From Candidatus Heimdallarchaeota archaeon (lineage in GTDB: Archaea > Asgardarchaeota > Heimdallarchaeia > Heimdallarchaeales > Heimdallarchaeaceae), in assembly GCA_030608385.1 (NCBI GenBank), contig JAUWEG010000009.1:1-42870 (forward strand): 42,870 bases of DNA. Reading direction: 5' to 3'. Under the pieces are notes generated by a model. It saw only the letters and a program-made list of their open reading frames with translations, did no database searches and was not told the DNA's origin. Positions within the stretch are counted from its first letter, which is position 1. Each line of letters begins with the position of its first letter. The position numbers were made by a program, and so were the translations under genes. Of the stretch, positions 26,174 to 33,744 are shown piece by piece.

Positions 26174-26602
26174 TTATTCTCCTTTATCTTCTGCATCATC
26201 GCCCAGTATTCTTTCTTCAAGAAGAGATTTAATCTCTGCAAGAGTAGCTTCTAACTCAACTAACTCCATACCTTTATCAAGAAGATTAGAGGCTCTTTCT
26301 TGCATATCTTCTGCTTTTTGGATTCTATCTGAAACCAAATTATCGATTTGGTCCTTAATTTGAATTAAATCTTCTTTGGTACTTATAGACTGTCCAAGTT
26401 GTTCGATTTTATCTTCCAAAGGACCGAGATCAACTGAAACAGAACCTACAATTCCTTCAGAATCCCCATCTGCTGAAGGAATAACTCCTTTTTCTAGAGT
26501 ACCCATAATTCTGACTACATTAAAACTGATTTGATTTGTTAATCTCTGTAGCTCATCAACTTGTTCCTTAATATTTTTAACATCGTCTTCAAGTTTTCCC
26601 AT
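26174..26602 (-). CDS. Coiled-coil protein of pilus operon
   Basis: 142 residues with no membrane span. Heptad-like helices at ~1-40 and ~65-135 flank a Gly/Ser-rich link (residues ~43-60). It is acidic at the end (DDAEDKGE). It lies between the platform-protein genes and the pilin genes in one tightly packed operon (20 bases after the platform gene, 4 bases before the TTG of the next gene). By position it resembles the cytoplasmic FlaC/D/E-type adapter slot of archaella, but I see no sequence motif to support that. Confidence 0.7.
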   Translation of the reverse strand: MGKLEDDVKNIKEQVDELQRLTNQISFNVVRIMGTLEKGVIPSADGDSEGIVGSVSVDLGPLEDKIEQLGQSISTKEDLIQIKDQIDNLVSDRIQKAEDMQERASNLLDKGMELVELEATLAEIKSLLEERILGDDAEDKGE

Positions 26603-26622
26603 AGTTTCATCACATCCGATTA

Positions 26623-27552
26623 CTATATTCCAATTGATATCAATGGATTATCTGGTTGTATTAATATCTTAAATGCAAACCAACCTAAGAACATAAGTAC
26701 TACTGAATGCATTAATCCTGCTTTTACGGACATCTTAGACATTTTTCCTGCAACTAATCCCGAGAAGAACCCTTGAACTGCCAGCATGTGCAAGAAGAGA
26801 ATTTCAAGTACATCCAAATCTATATTCACTAAAAACATTCCAGCTGTTTGTTCTGAAGATATATTTGCTGAGAAGAATGGAATAAAGAATGTTTGAAATA
26901 GAATCACTACAACTAGGATGAAAATTATAAAAGAAGCATAAACAATCCAGACATATGGCTTCATTGCACCCTCTCTTTCCTTTTTGAGATTTAGGAGAGT
27001 CTGTACATATTTTTGAGTTGCTTCAAATATTTCTTCAAGATTCCCTCCTGATCTTTCAGCTTCGAGAATCAATAAAGTAGCTCTTTGTGCTAAAGGGGTA
27101 TTAATTGATTTTTGAAAGTCAGTCATAGCTTGATTAAAAGGTATCCCCCAAGAAATTTTGCTGGACATTTTCCTTAATTCAGGTGTTAGAGGACCATATT
27201 GGCGCTTTGCAGATTCTTTAATTGCTCTTGGTAGAGCCATACCTGTACGCTGAGCATTGCTAATTTCCCTCAAAAGATATGGCAAGTTTTCATCAATTCT
27301 TGATTGTCTTCTTTCCTCTCTATAAATAATCAGAAATGTGGGAATTCCTATTACCACAATAATTGCTAAAATTACGAAATCATTAATATCGAGAATTGTG
27401 ATGAAATCATCACCGGTTCTTTGAACAAGAACATCTATTATTCCTAATGTAACTAGAATTACACCAGCAACTCCTGCAATTATCCAGTAAATCATATCTT
27501 GTGTGATTTGAAACTTTTTTACCTCAACTTCAACTTCGTCACTTATTGCCAT
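26623..27552 (-). CDS. T2SS F-domain pilus platform protein (second)
   Basis: 309 residues with membrane helices at ~28-48, ~62-80, ~204-226 and ~265-300 flanking a cytoplasmic helical domain. The segment RTGMALPRAIKESAKRQYGP and LILEAERSGGNLEEIFE are signatures of the T2SSF/GspF domain that anchors the assembly ATPase. It is preceded by AGGTGA and lies 8 bases after the stop of the other F-domain gene. In archaella the two F domains are fused as one FlaJ; here they are two genes as in TadB and TadC. Confidence 0.88.
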   Translation of the reverse strand: MAISDEVEVEVKKFQITQDMIYWIIAGVAGVILVTLGIIDVLVQRTGDDFITILDINDFVILAIIVVIGIPTFLIIYREERRQSRIDENLPYLLREISNAQRTGMALPRAIKESAKRQYGPLTPELRKMSSKISWGIPFNQAMTDFQKSINTPLAQRATLLILEAERSGGNLEEIFEATQKYVQTLLNLKKEREGAMKPYVWIVYASFIIFILVVVILFQTFFIPFFSANISSEQTAGMFLVNIDLDVLEILFLHMLAVQGFFSGLVAGKMSKMSVKAGLMHSVVLMFLGWFAFKILIQPDNPLISIGI

Positions 27553-27560
27553 TTTTTCAC

Positions 27561-28424
27561 CTACATCTCCGGTTGTTGTGCATCAATTAGCACAATGATT
27601 ACTAATTCTGAAACTGGTATAATTATATAAACCATAACTGCCATTAGCAGATTCGCATTGCCTGCGGAACCGCCTAACATAGACATCATCGCCAAAATTA
27701 CTATGAAGAATATTGGAGCTACTACTCCCATAACCATGAATAATTCAGCCATTATACCTAAGGTTTCAATGAAATTCTTCTCACTTTGAACTTTATCATT
27801 CATTAAGGTTTCAGAGGAAACTTCCAAGTATCGTTGTAACTCTCCTCCTGATGTGAAAGTCCCTACAATTCCTTCTAAAAAGCTTGAGTATTTCGCTGAA
27901 GGAGATCTAAGAGAAGCTTCTCCAAGAGCATGGACTATATCATAACCAAAAACTTGAATGTCTCTTGATATTTTCCTTGCATCCTTAACAATTGCTTCTC
28001 CAATCTTTTCTTTAGTGAGTGATAGAAATATTCGGTCTGGAGTAACGCCTGCAGATGCCATAGCTGTCATATAACCCGCCGTAGTTGGTAAAGCTGCTTC
28101 CAATTTTCTTTTTCTATCCCCAACCAAATAACTGGGATATACCCATGTAAAAACAAACATACTAATCAGGACTAAAATTGGTAAAACAATCACAAGTATT
28201 ACTGATAATTCAGCAACAACAATCTTTACTGCTATAAGAACAACAAGAGAAACAATAGAAAGAATAATAGCCCAAAAAATTCTAACACTGAGATACATTC
28301 TCACACTCTTATCTACCCCTGCTTTTCGCAAAGTTAATTTTAATCCATCAAATTCTGCAAGATATGGTTCTATAAACCTCCCAATATAAGAATAAGCTAT
28401 AGATTCTATTACTTTTGAACTCAT
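27561..28424 (-). CDS. T2SS F-domain pilus platform protein (first)
   Basis: 287 residues. Helices near 48-70 and 74-97, then the F domain (LPTTAGYMTAMASAGVTPD and FLEGIVGTFTSGGELQRYLE), then helices ~225-247 and ~255-280. It is a TadB-like half of the inner-membrane platform on which the ATPase at 21571 would act. It is the first gene of the minus-strand pilus operon (six genes to 23858), and its promoter must lie in the 273-base gap shared with the divergent gelsolin-like gene. Confidence 0.86.
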   Translation of the reverse strand: MSSKVIESIAYSYIGRFIEPYLAEFDGLKLTLRKAGVDKSVRMYLSVRIFWAIILSIVSLVVLIAVKIVVAELSVILVIVLPILVLISMFVFTWVYPSYLVGDRKRKLEAALPTTAGYMTAMASAGVTPDRIFLSLTKEKIGEAIVKDARKISRDIQVFGYDIVHALGEASLRSPSAKYSSFLEGIVGTFTSGGELQRYLEVSSETLMNDKVQSEKNFIETLGIMAELFMVMGVVAPIFFIVILAMMSMLGGSAGNANLLMAVMVYIIIPVSELVIIVLIDAQQPEM

Positions 28425-28454
28425 TTTATTAGCCTCAAGACCTTTTGTAATATA

Positions 28455-28480
28455 TTGTTCTACTACATTATATTGAACAA
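28455..28480. promoter_or_regulatory. Inverted repeat upstream of pilus operon
   Basis: TTGTTC (28455-28460) and GAACAA (28475-28480) form a perfect 6-bp dyad with a 14-base AT-rich spacer, about 30-55 bases upstream of the first platform-protein gene. Position suits an operator or a promoter-overlapping site. A dyad of this size is expected by chance now and then in AT-rich DNA. Confidence 0.3.
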
Positions 28481-28697
28481 GGACTATTTAACATTTATTC
28501 GTAGATTGAATCCGTATATATTTCTTTTGAAACTTTTTCTTGTTGCAACTATGAAAAAAACCTGCTAATTTTCGGTTTAACAATTTGAAATACTCGAAAA
28601 CATAGAAATCAACTTAAGAAAGATAGAATCTAAACAAATCGCTTGAAACAAACACTAACTATAAAAATGATAACACGTTGTTTTTACTCGAATCTAA

Positions 28698-29360
28698 ATG
28701 ACTCTATATATTATACAGTCTACTGGAGAAATGACAGAGTGCACTAATAAAGAAGTCGCTCTAGCTTCTTCAAATGTCTTGGTAGTAATTTCTCATAATC
28801 AGAAGAAAATTTACACATGGATAGGTAGTCAATCTTCTCCTCATTCCAAGTTCGCTTGTGCAAGAGAAACAGCTAGATTAAGAATGGAACTAGGCTATAA
28901 AATCGTTAATTTAGAAGAATCTTCTACCAACAATGAGTTCTTAGAAGCGATAGACGAGGCAATAAATGCTCCTTCTGGAGGATCTGCAACAAAACCAAAA
29001 CCTAAACCAATAACTACTACAAAAAAAGCTCCTGTAAAAAAGGAAACTTCAAAAACTAAACCAAAAGAGAAAAAGAAAACTGAACATACTCAATATGAAA
29101 CTAAGGCTGTAAAAACAAAAATAATTAATGTAGAGCATATTTTCAAACAATTAGAAGTTCTTCCTCCAATGGAGGGTAGCATTCGGGATTATATTCTAGT
29201 TGGGGATTCACTATTTATTGCTCCTGAAAACATTGAAAAAAGTGATTCTGAATCAAAAGTACAACTTCCTGATGGATCTTTTGTTGCAGATGATTATGTA
29301 CCAAGATTGTTTCTAGAAAACGGTAAAATTATTGCTGTTGAACTTTGGAGACAAAATTAA
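28698..29360 (+). CDS. Gelsolin-like domain protein
   Basis: 220 residues. Residues ~25-88 read as one gelsolin repeat: VLVVISHNQKKIYTWIGSQSS followed by KFACARETARLRMELGYKIV, matching the tryptophan-glycine turn and long helix of gelsolin modules. A Lys/Pro/Thr-rich linker (~92-140) joins it to a small C-terminal domain (~146-220) that I do not recognise. Asgard gelsolin-like proteins with one or two modules can modulate actin filaments; this one would be a one-module version. A TATA-like ACTATAAAAAT lies 29-39 bases before the ATG. It is convergent with the GTPase gene, their stop codons overlapping on TTAA. Confidence 0.8.
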   Translation: MTLYIIQSTGEMTECTNKEVALASSNVLVVISHNQKKIYTWIGSQSSPHSKFACARETARLRMELGYKIVNLEESSTNNEFLEAIDEAINAPSGGSATKPKPKPITTTKKAPVKKETSKTKPKEKKKTEHTQYETKAVKTKIINVEHIFKQLEVLPPMEGSIRDYILVGDSLFIAPENIEKSDSESKVQLPDGSFVADDYVPRLFLENGKIIAVELWRQN

Positions 29361-29893
29361 TAGCCCATTTTTTCCATTACTTTCTTTGCAATAATAGTAT
29401 AAATGTCATTAACTCCTTCTCCAAATTTAGCTGAGGATTCTAATACTGTATAACCTTTTGATGACCATTTCTTATCCAGTTCTTTAAAATCTACAGCTCT
29501 TTCTTCCTCTAAATCTGTTTTATTTCCCACGATAATGATTGGGATGTTGGGGCATTTTTCTTCAACTTCATTGATCCACTTTTCTATGTGATCATAAGAT
29601 TCCTTTCTAGTTATATCAAAAACAACAACAGCTCCATGAGCTCCAGTATAGTATCGTTTACGAAGTGTAACTAGCTTCTCTTGACCAACTGTATCAAAGA
29701 GTACTAAACGCAATGTTGTATCTTCATCATATGTAATCATCTTGCTATAGAAATCTACTCCTAAAGTAGGGAGATAGGAAGATGTAAAACGGTTTTGAGT
29801 ATATCTAACTGCTAAACTTGTTTTACCAACTGCATAATCCCCTGCATTGATTACCTTTATGATGTAAGTAACATTAGGAGCTAAAGTGGGCAT
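29357..29893 (-). CDS. Rab/Ras-like small GTPase
   Basis: 178 residues with all five G motifs: P-loop GDYAVGKT (18-25), switch I Thr43 in PTLGVDF, DTVGQE (67-72), NKTD (124-127) and SSAK (153-156). The layout and GVDF/GQE signatures are those of Rab-like GTPases. DTVGQE has Val in place of the usual Ala. There is no C-terminal Cys, so no lipid anchor by prenylation. GTP-controlled regulator; partners unknown. It overlaps the stop of the gelsolin-like gene by 4 bases. Confidence 0.93.
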   Translation of the reverse strand: MPTLAPNVTYIIKVINAGDYAVGKTSLAVRYTQNRFTSSYLPTLGVDFYSKMITYDEDTTLRLVLFDTVGQEKLVTLRKRYYTGAHGAVVVFDITRKESYDHIEKWINEVEEKCPNIPIIIVGNKTDLEEERAVDFKELDKKWSSKGYTVLESSAKFGEGVNDIYTIIAKKVMEKMGY

Positions 29894-29950
29894 TCAAATA
29901 AATTTAGAAAAGCAAACTATATGAGGTTTGTTAAATATGTAAAGTGTTTA

Positions 29951-29974
29951 TACAACATTTCATACTAAGTTGTA
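29951..29974. promoter_or_regulatory. Inverted repeat between GTPase and glycosyltransferase genes
   Basis: TACAAC (29951-29956) and GTTGTA (29969-29974) are a perfect dyad with a 12-base spacer, in the 135-base divergent gap. The + strand TATA-like TTTTTATAG follows at about 30001-30010, and the GTPase promoter lies to the left. It could be an operator; the arms are short. Confidence 0.3.
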
Positions 29975-30028
29975 AGCATCTGTTGCATTGATACGTTAAA
30001 GTTTTTATAGTTTTTTAATAAGAAAAAG

Positions 30029-30742
30029 ATGATGACTGAAGTAAATCTAGATTTCAGTAATCTTACTGTAATCATCCCCACTTTAAATGAAGAAAAATCT
30101 CTTGGAGAACTTCTAGAATTAATTGAAAGGAATGCTCCAAATTGCAAAATAATTGTTGCGGATGATGGATCAATAGATAAAACAAAAGAAATTACTGAAA
30201 CTTTTGAAGGAAAACTAGAGACATTCTTTCTAGACAGAAAGGATGAGGAAGTGCATGGATTAACTGTTAGTGTTTTGGATGCGATTCTTACTTGTTCAAC
30301 AGCTTATTTTCTGGTGATGGATGGAGATTTACAACATCCCCCTAAAGTTATCCCAGGTTTCCTTAAACTTCTTCAAGAGGAATATGATTTAGTTGCGGGG
30401 AACAGAATCAAGATTGTGGGAAATTGGTCACTGAACAGAAAACTAATGTCTTTTGTAGCAAGATTACTTGGAAGCTTAGCACTCATATTTAGACGAAAAA
30501 ATAGAGTAAAAGATGTAATGACTGGTCTATTTGCATCTAGAACACAAATATGGAAAGGATTTCTGCAAAAGAAAAAAAAGAAATTTGTTTTAGAAGGATA
30601 CAAAGTTCTTTTTGATTTCTTAAAATCATATCCATCAAAGCTAAAGGTGGGGCATGTAGACTATACTTTCGGAACAAGACATTCTGGAGAATCAAAAATT
30701 TCAAAGAAAGTGATATGGTTATACTTTAAATCACTTTTTTAA
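30029..30742 (+). CDS. GT2 glycosyltransferase, dolichol-phosphate mannosyltransferase-like
   Basis: 237 residues. TVIIPTLNEE, the DDGS nucleotide-sugar motif (45-48) and MDGDLQHPP (97-105) identify a GT-A family 2 enzyme of the Dpm1/polyprenyl-phosphate sugar transferase group. It would load a sugar from a nucleotide donor onto dolichol phosphate for protein or lipid glycosylation. It has no membrane span of its own, as in the short Dpm1 form, apart from a moderately hydrophobic segment near 137-155. The ATG at 30029 and another at 30032 are both possible. It is convergent with the TrpF-like gene, four bases away. Confidence 0.87.
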   Translation: MMTEVNLDFSNLTVIIPTLNEEKSLGELLELIERNAPNCKIIVADDGSIDKTKEITETFEGKLETFFLDRKDEEVHGLTVSVLDAILTCSTAYFLVMDGDLQHPPKVIPGFLKLLQEEYDLVAGNRIKIVGNWSLNRKLMSFVARLLGSLALIFRRKNRVKDVMTGLFASRTQIWKGFLQKKKKKFVLEGYKVLFDFLKSYPSKLKVGHVDYTFGTRHSGESKISKKVIWLYFKSLF

Positions 30743-30746
30743 TATA

Positions 30747-31445
30747 TTATACTCCTAGCAAAAGATCCTTGTGGTCGTAAACTTCTTGCAGAAATTCTTG
30801 CATCAATTCAGGATTTTTAATGCCGCTATGTTTTTCAACACCTGAGGATACATCAACAGCATTGGGTTTTACTTCAGAGATTATTTCCCCGATATTAGCT
30901 ATTGTTAGACCACCTCCAATAACAAGAGGTTTTGATATTACTTCCTGAATATTAGCTATTATTTCAATCAGTTTAGTTTTTGTTTTCTTACTTCCCCAGC
31001 TTTGTCCTAATGGAGCGTTAACACTTATGATTTGCACATAGGGATCTAGTGTTTGTGCTGCTTTAACTGGATCTGGATCAAGTATGTTTGATTCATATGT
31101 CTCTATATCTAAAGATATCGAGCCAATAATTGGTATTGTAGCAATTGATTGAACCGCAATGAGATTATTAACATCGTTAAAGAAATCTCCATTTACTTGT
31201 ATTGTGTTGGGTTGACAGATATCTAGAGTTTCAAAGATATCGTCAAGAGAAGAAGGAACAATTTCTGCAATAGTTGTGCATTTTTCAATGTTTGTGAATA
31301 TTCTACGAGCGTCAAATTTACTTACAGATCTGATTTCATCGATATTGATATCTTCAATTATTGCACCTATAGCAAAATAAGTAGATACGTCGACTGATGA
31401 AGCTGTGTCATTGTTAGTTATACCAGAGATTTTTGCAATCCACAC
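30747..31445 (-). CDS. TrpF-like (phosphoribosylanthranilate isomerase-like) protein
   Basis: 232 residues. The N-terminus KISGITN and the C-terminal PLVIGGGLTIANI and VDVSSGVEKH motifs identify the TrpF barrel. In TrpF, Cys7 in KICGIT and an Asp in the LLDS loop are the acid/base pair; here residue 7 is Ser, and the corresponding later loop reads IISVN without the Asp. No other trp gene is visible. It may therefore be a TrpF paralog with a changed activity or a sugar-phosphate binding protein. Start is a GTG at 31445 with GAGGAA spaced seven bases ahead. Confidence 0.82.
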   Translation of the reverse strand: MWIAKISGITNNDTASSVDVSTYFAIGAIIEDINIDEIRSVSKFDARRIFTNIEKCTTIAEIVPSSLDDIFETLDICQPNTIQVNGDFFNDVNNLIAVQSIATIPIIGSISLDIETYESNILDPDPVKAAQTLDPYVQIISVNAPLGQSWGSKKTKTKLIEIIANIQEVISKPLVIGGGLTIANIGEIISEVKPNAVDVSSGVEKHSGIKNPELMQEFLQEVYDHKDLLLGV

Positions 31446-31515
31446 TTTCAGTTCCTCAAGCTTGTAATTATGGCTGTGTTTTTAATATTTTTCCTATAAA
31501 TGAAATAACTGGATG

Positions 31516-31561
31516 ATATCTGGAATTTATCTGCGACTTGGCCCGTATAATTTCCAGATAT
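31516..31561. promoter_or_regulatory. 46-base dyad between divergent promoters
   Basis: Two 15-base arms, 31516-31530 and 31547-31561, pair with one mismatch around a 16-base centre. The best-conserved core of each arm is ATATCTGGAA and TTCCAGATAT. It lies between TATA-like elements for the TrpF-like gene (near 31493-31502, minus strand) and the 108-aa gene (TTAATATATAAT, near 31572-31583, plus strand), so it is outside both likely transcripts and suits an operator rather than an RNA hairpin. Confidence 0.5.
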
Positions 31562-31606
31562 TACAACACTACTTAATATATAATCAGTATTTTTCTTTGA
31601 GTTAAA

Positions 31607-31933
31607 ATGGGGACTAAAGATACATTTCTCAGCTACAAGCTCGAAAAAGCTATTACAAGGATAAAAACTAGTAATGGATATACAGATTCTCCACTATTCT
31701 TAGAAGTCTGCAATTGTCCGTCAAAAGGAGGATCTCTGTTCTACGATACTAAGAAAGTGGAATACTTTGGAAAAGGTTCTTGTAACAAAGGATTACTCTG
31801 CTCCAAGATACAGATGGATAAACATCAAGTACTTATTAGAAAAACTGTTCCAAGAATACTAGAACTTGTAGAGAATGAGAAACTACTACAACAAGAGCAA
31901 TTGATAAATTATTCACCACAGGTCTTATCGTAA
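31607..31933 (+). CDS. Small cysteine-containing protein of unknown function
   Basis: 108 residues; not recognised. Four cysteines, C35 and C37 (CNC) and C59 and C65, could form a metal site; the remainder is charged and partly helical with a hydrophobic-poor tail. A TATA-like element about 25-35 bases ahead suggests near-leaderless transcription from the ATG. It lies upstream of the GluRS-like gene in the same direction but with a separate promoter. Confidence 0.6.
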   Translation: MGTKDTFLSYKLEKAITRIKTSNGYTDSPLFLEVCNCPSKGGSLFYDTKKVEYFGKGSCNKGLLCSKIQMDKHQVLIRKTVPRILELVENEKLLQQEQLINYSPQVLS

Positions 31934-32025
31934 GATTACTCTGATTTGAATTCTCTATCAACTTTGTTTGAGTTTTTATTCTTAACAATCAAGTATTTAA
32001 AGATAGAATTTTAGTGAAAGATAAC

Positions 32026-33744
32026 ATGAGCAATGCTGAAGATATTGTCTACAAAGAAGCCATTGTTAATGCCTATAAATACGGTTCAGCTGAGAAAAAA
32101 ATTGTTTTAAGAAAAATAATGGCAAATTATCCTGATCTTAGAAGCAAAGTGAAGGAGATTCAACTGCTTCTAGATAAAACCATTGCAGAAATTAATGAAA
32201 TTCCCACAGATAGGTTGAGAGAGATTGTCGAAAAGAAGTATCCAGACAGCATAATAGAAGAGAAAAAAGAGAGAGATTATCTTCCTGAAATAGTCAATGC
32301 TATCAAGGGCGAAGTAACAGTTAGATATCCTCCTGAACCATCTAAACACCCTCATTTGGGACAAATGCTGTCCTTCTGCATAAATCATTTAATAGCTGAA
32401 AGATATGAAGGTAAGAGGGTTTTACGTTTCGATGATACCAATCCAGAGAAAGTTCAGACAGAATTCTATGATAGTTTCAGAGAAGTCATTCAGTGGATGA
32501 ATTTGAAAATTGAAGATGAAGTTCTAGCATCTGATCATATGGAATTATATTATGAAAAAGCAAAAGAATTAATCAAAGAAAATGAAGCGTTTATTTGTAC
32601 ATGCGATAGAGAAACAATGGCAAAATTAAGAGCGGAGGAGAAACCTTGTTCTTGTAATTTAAATAATTCAACAGAACAAAATCTAGAATTATTTGAGAAA
32701 ATACTTGAAGGACATTTTAAACCAGGAGAAGCTGTAGTGAGATTAAGGGGAGATATGACTTCAAAGAATGCTGTCTTGAGGGATCCTGTATTGTTAAGAA
32801 TATCTAATCACATTCATTGTATTCAAGGAGACAAGTATAATCTTTGGCCTATGTATGATTTTGAATCACCAATAATGGAAGATTTCACTGGTGTTACTCA
32901 TATCTTACGAAGTATTGAATTTGGTAAAATGAGAGAAGAGCTTCAACGTTTAATATCAACAAAACTCGGTTTGAAAATACCTAATTTTCTGGAGTATGCA
33001 AGATTTAATGTTATCGGGGCACCAACTCAAGGAAGAATTATCAGAGATTTAGTTGAACAGAAGATAGTTACAGGATGGGATGATTATAGGTTAGTTACAT
33101 ATCAAGCTCTCAAAAGAAGAGGAATTCAGCCAGAAACCTTCGTGGAGATAATAAGAAGAGTGGGAGCAACAAAATCAACTACAAGTATAGACTGGTCTTT
33201 AATTTCTTCTATTAATCGAAAAATAATCGAACCAAACTCAAAGCATTTCTTCTTTGTAGATGACCCAGTTACTGTACATCTAACAAACCCAAAATCACAA
33301 ACAATAGAAGTTAATTTACATCCAAAAAATAAGGAGATGGGAACAAGGAAGGTACATGTTGAAGATACCCTCTATCTAAGTAGATTGGATTTGAATATTC
33401 TACATATTGATGCTATTGTTAGAATGAAGGATCTTTACAACATAAAAATCACAGAAAAAGTGTCAAATTCAGAATTTAAAGCGGAGATTTGCAGCGATAA
33501 TTTAATGGTTGAAGTTCCACGTGTTCAATGGGTTTCAGAACCAGTTTCTGTTGAGATTGTAAAGCCAGAAATGTTATATTTAAATAATCGTATAAACAAA
33601 GATAGCTTGAAACATATCTATGGATATGGGGAAAAAGAATTGAAAAATCTGGATATTGGTGAAATTATTCAGCTTGAGCGCTTTGGGTATACAAAAGTTA
33701 ATAAGATAACAGATAAAGTAAAGATGAATTATATTCATGGTTGA
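32026..33744 (+). CDS. Archaeal glutamyl-tRNA synthetase-like protein with degenerate motifs
   Basis: 572 residues from the ATG at 32026; a GTG at 32014 is in frame. The plan is archaeal GluRS: a ~95-residue N-terminal extension, the Rossmann catalytic core with VTVRYPPEPS and RFDDTNPEK, a CxC...CxC zinc site (residues ~191-210), ITxxR-like GVTHILRS, and a C-terminal beta-barrel anticodon domain. But the HIGH motif reads HLGQ (residues ~110-113), the RGKEH-type segment reads RSIEF, and the KMSKS region reads APTQGR. The family is clear, the activity is not. TATTTAAA at 31994-32001 fits leaderless transcription from 32026. Confidence 0.85.
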   Translation: MSNAEDIVYKEAIVNAYKYGSAEKKIVLRKIMANYPDLRSKVKEIQLLLDKTIAEINEIPTDRLREIVEKKYPDSIIEEKKERDYLPEIVNAIKGEVTVRYPPEPSKHPHLGQMLSFCINHLIAERYEGKRVLRFDDTNPEKVQTEFYDSFREVIQWMNLKIEDEVLASDHMELYYEKAKELIKENEAFICTCDRETMAKLRAEEKPCSCNLNNSTEQNLELFEKILEGHFKPGEAVVRLRGDMTSKNAVLRDPVLLRISNHIHCIQGDKYNLWPMYDFESPIMEDFTGVTHILRSIEFGKMREELQRLISTKLGLKIPNFLEYARFNVIGAPTQGRIIRDLVEQKIVTGWDDYRLVTYQALKRRGIQPETFVEIIRRVGATKSTTSIDWSLISSINRKIIEPNSKHFFFVDDPVTVHLTNPKSQTIEVNLHPKNKEMGTRKVHVEDTLYLSRLDLNILHIDAIVRMKDLYNIKITEKVSNSEFKAEICSDNLMVEVPRVQWVSEPVSVEIVKPEMLYLNNRINKDSLKHIYGYGEKELKNLDIGEIIQLERFGYTKVNKITDKVKMNYIHG

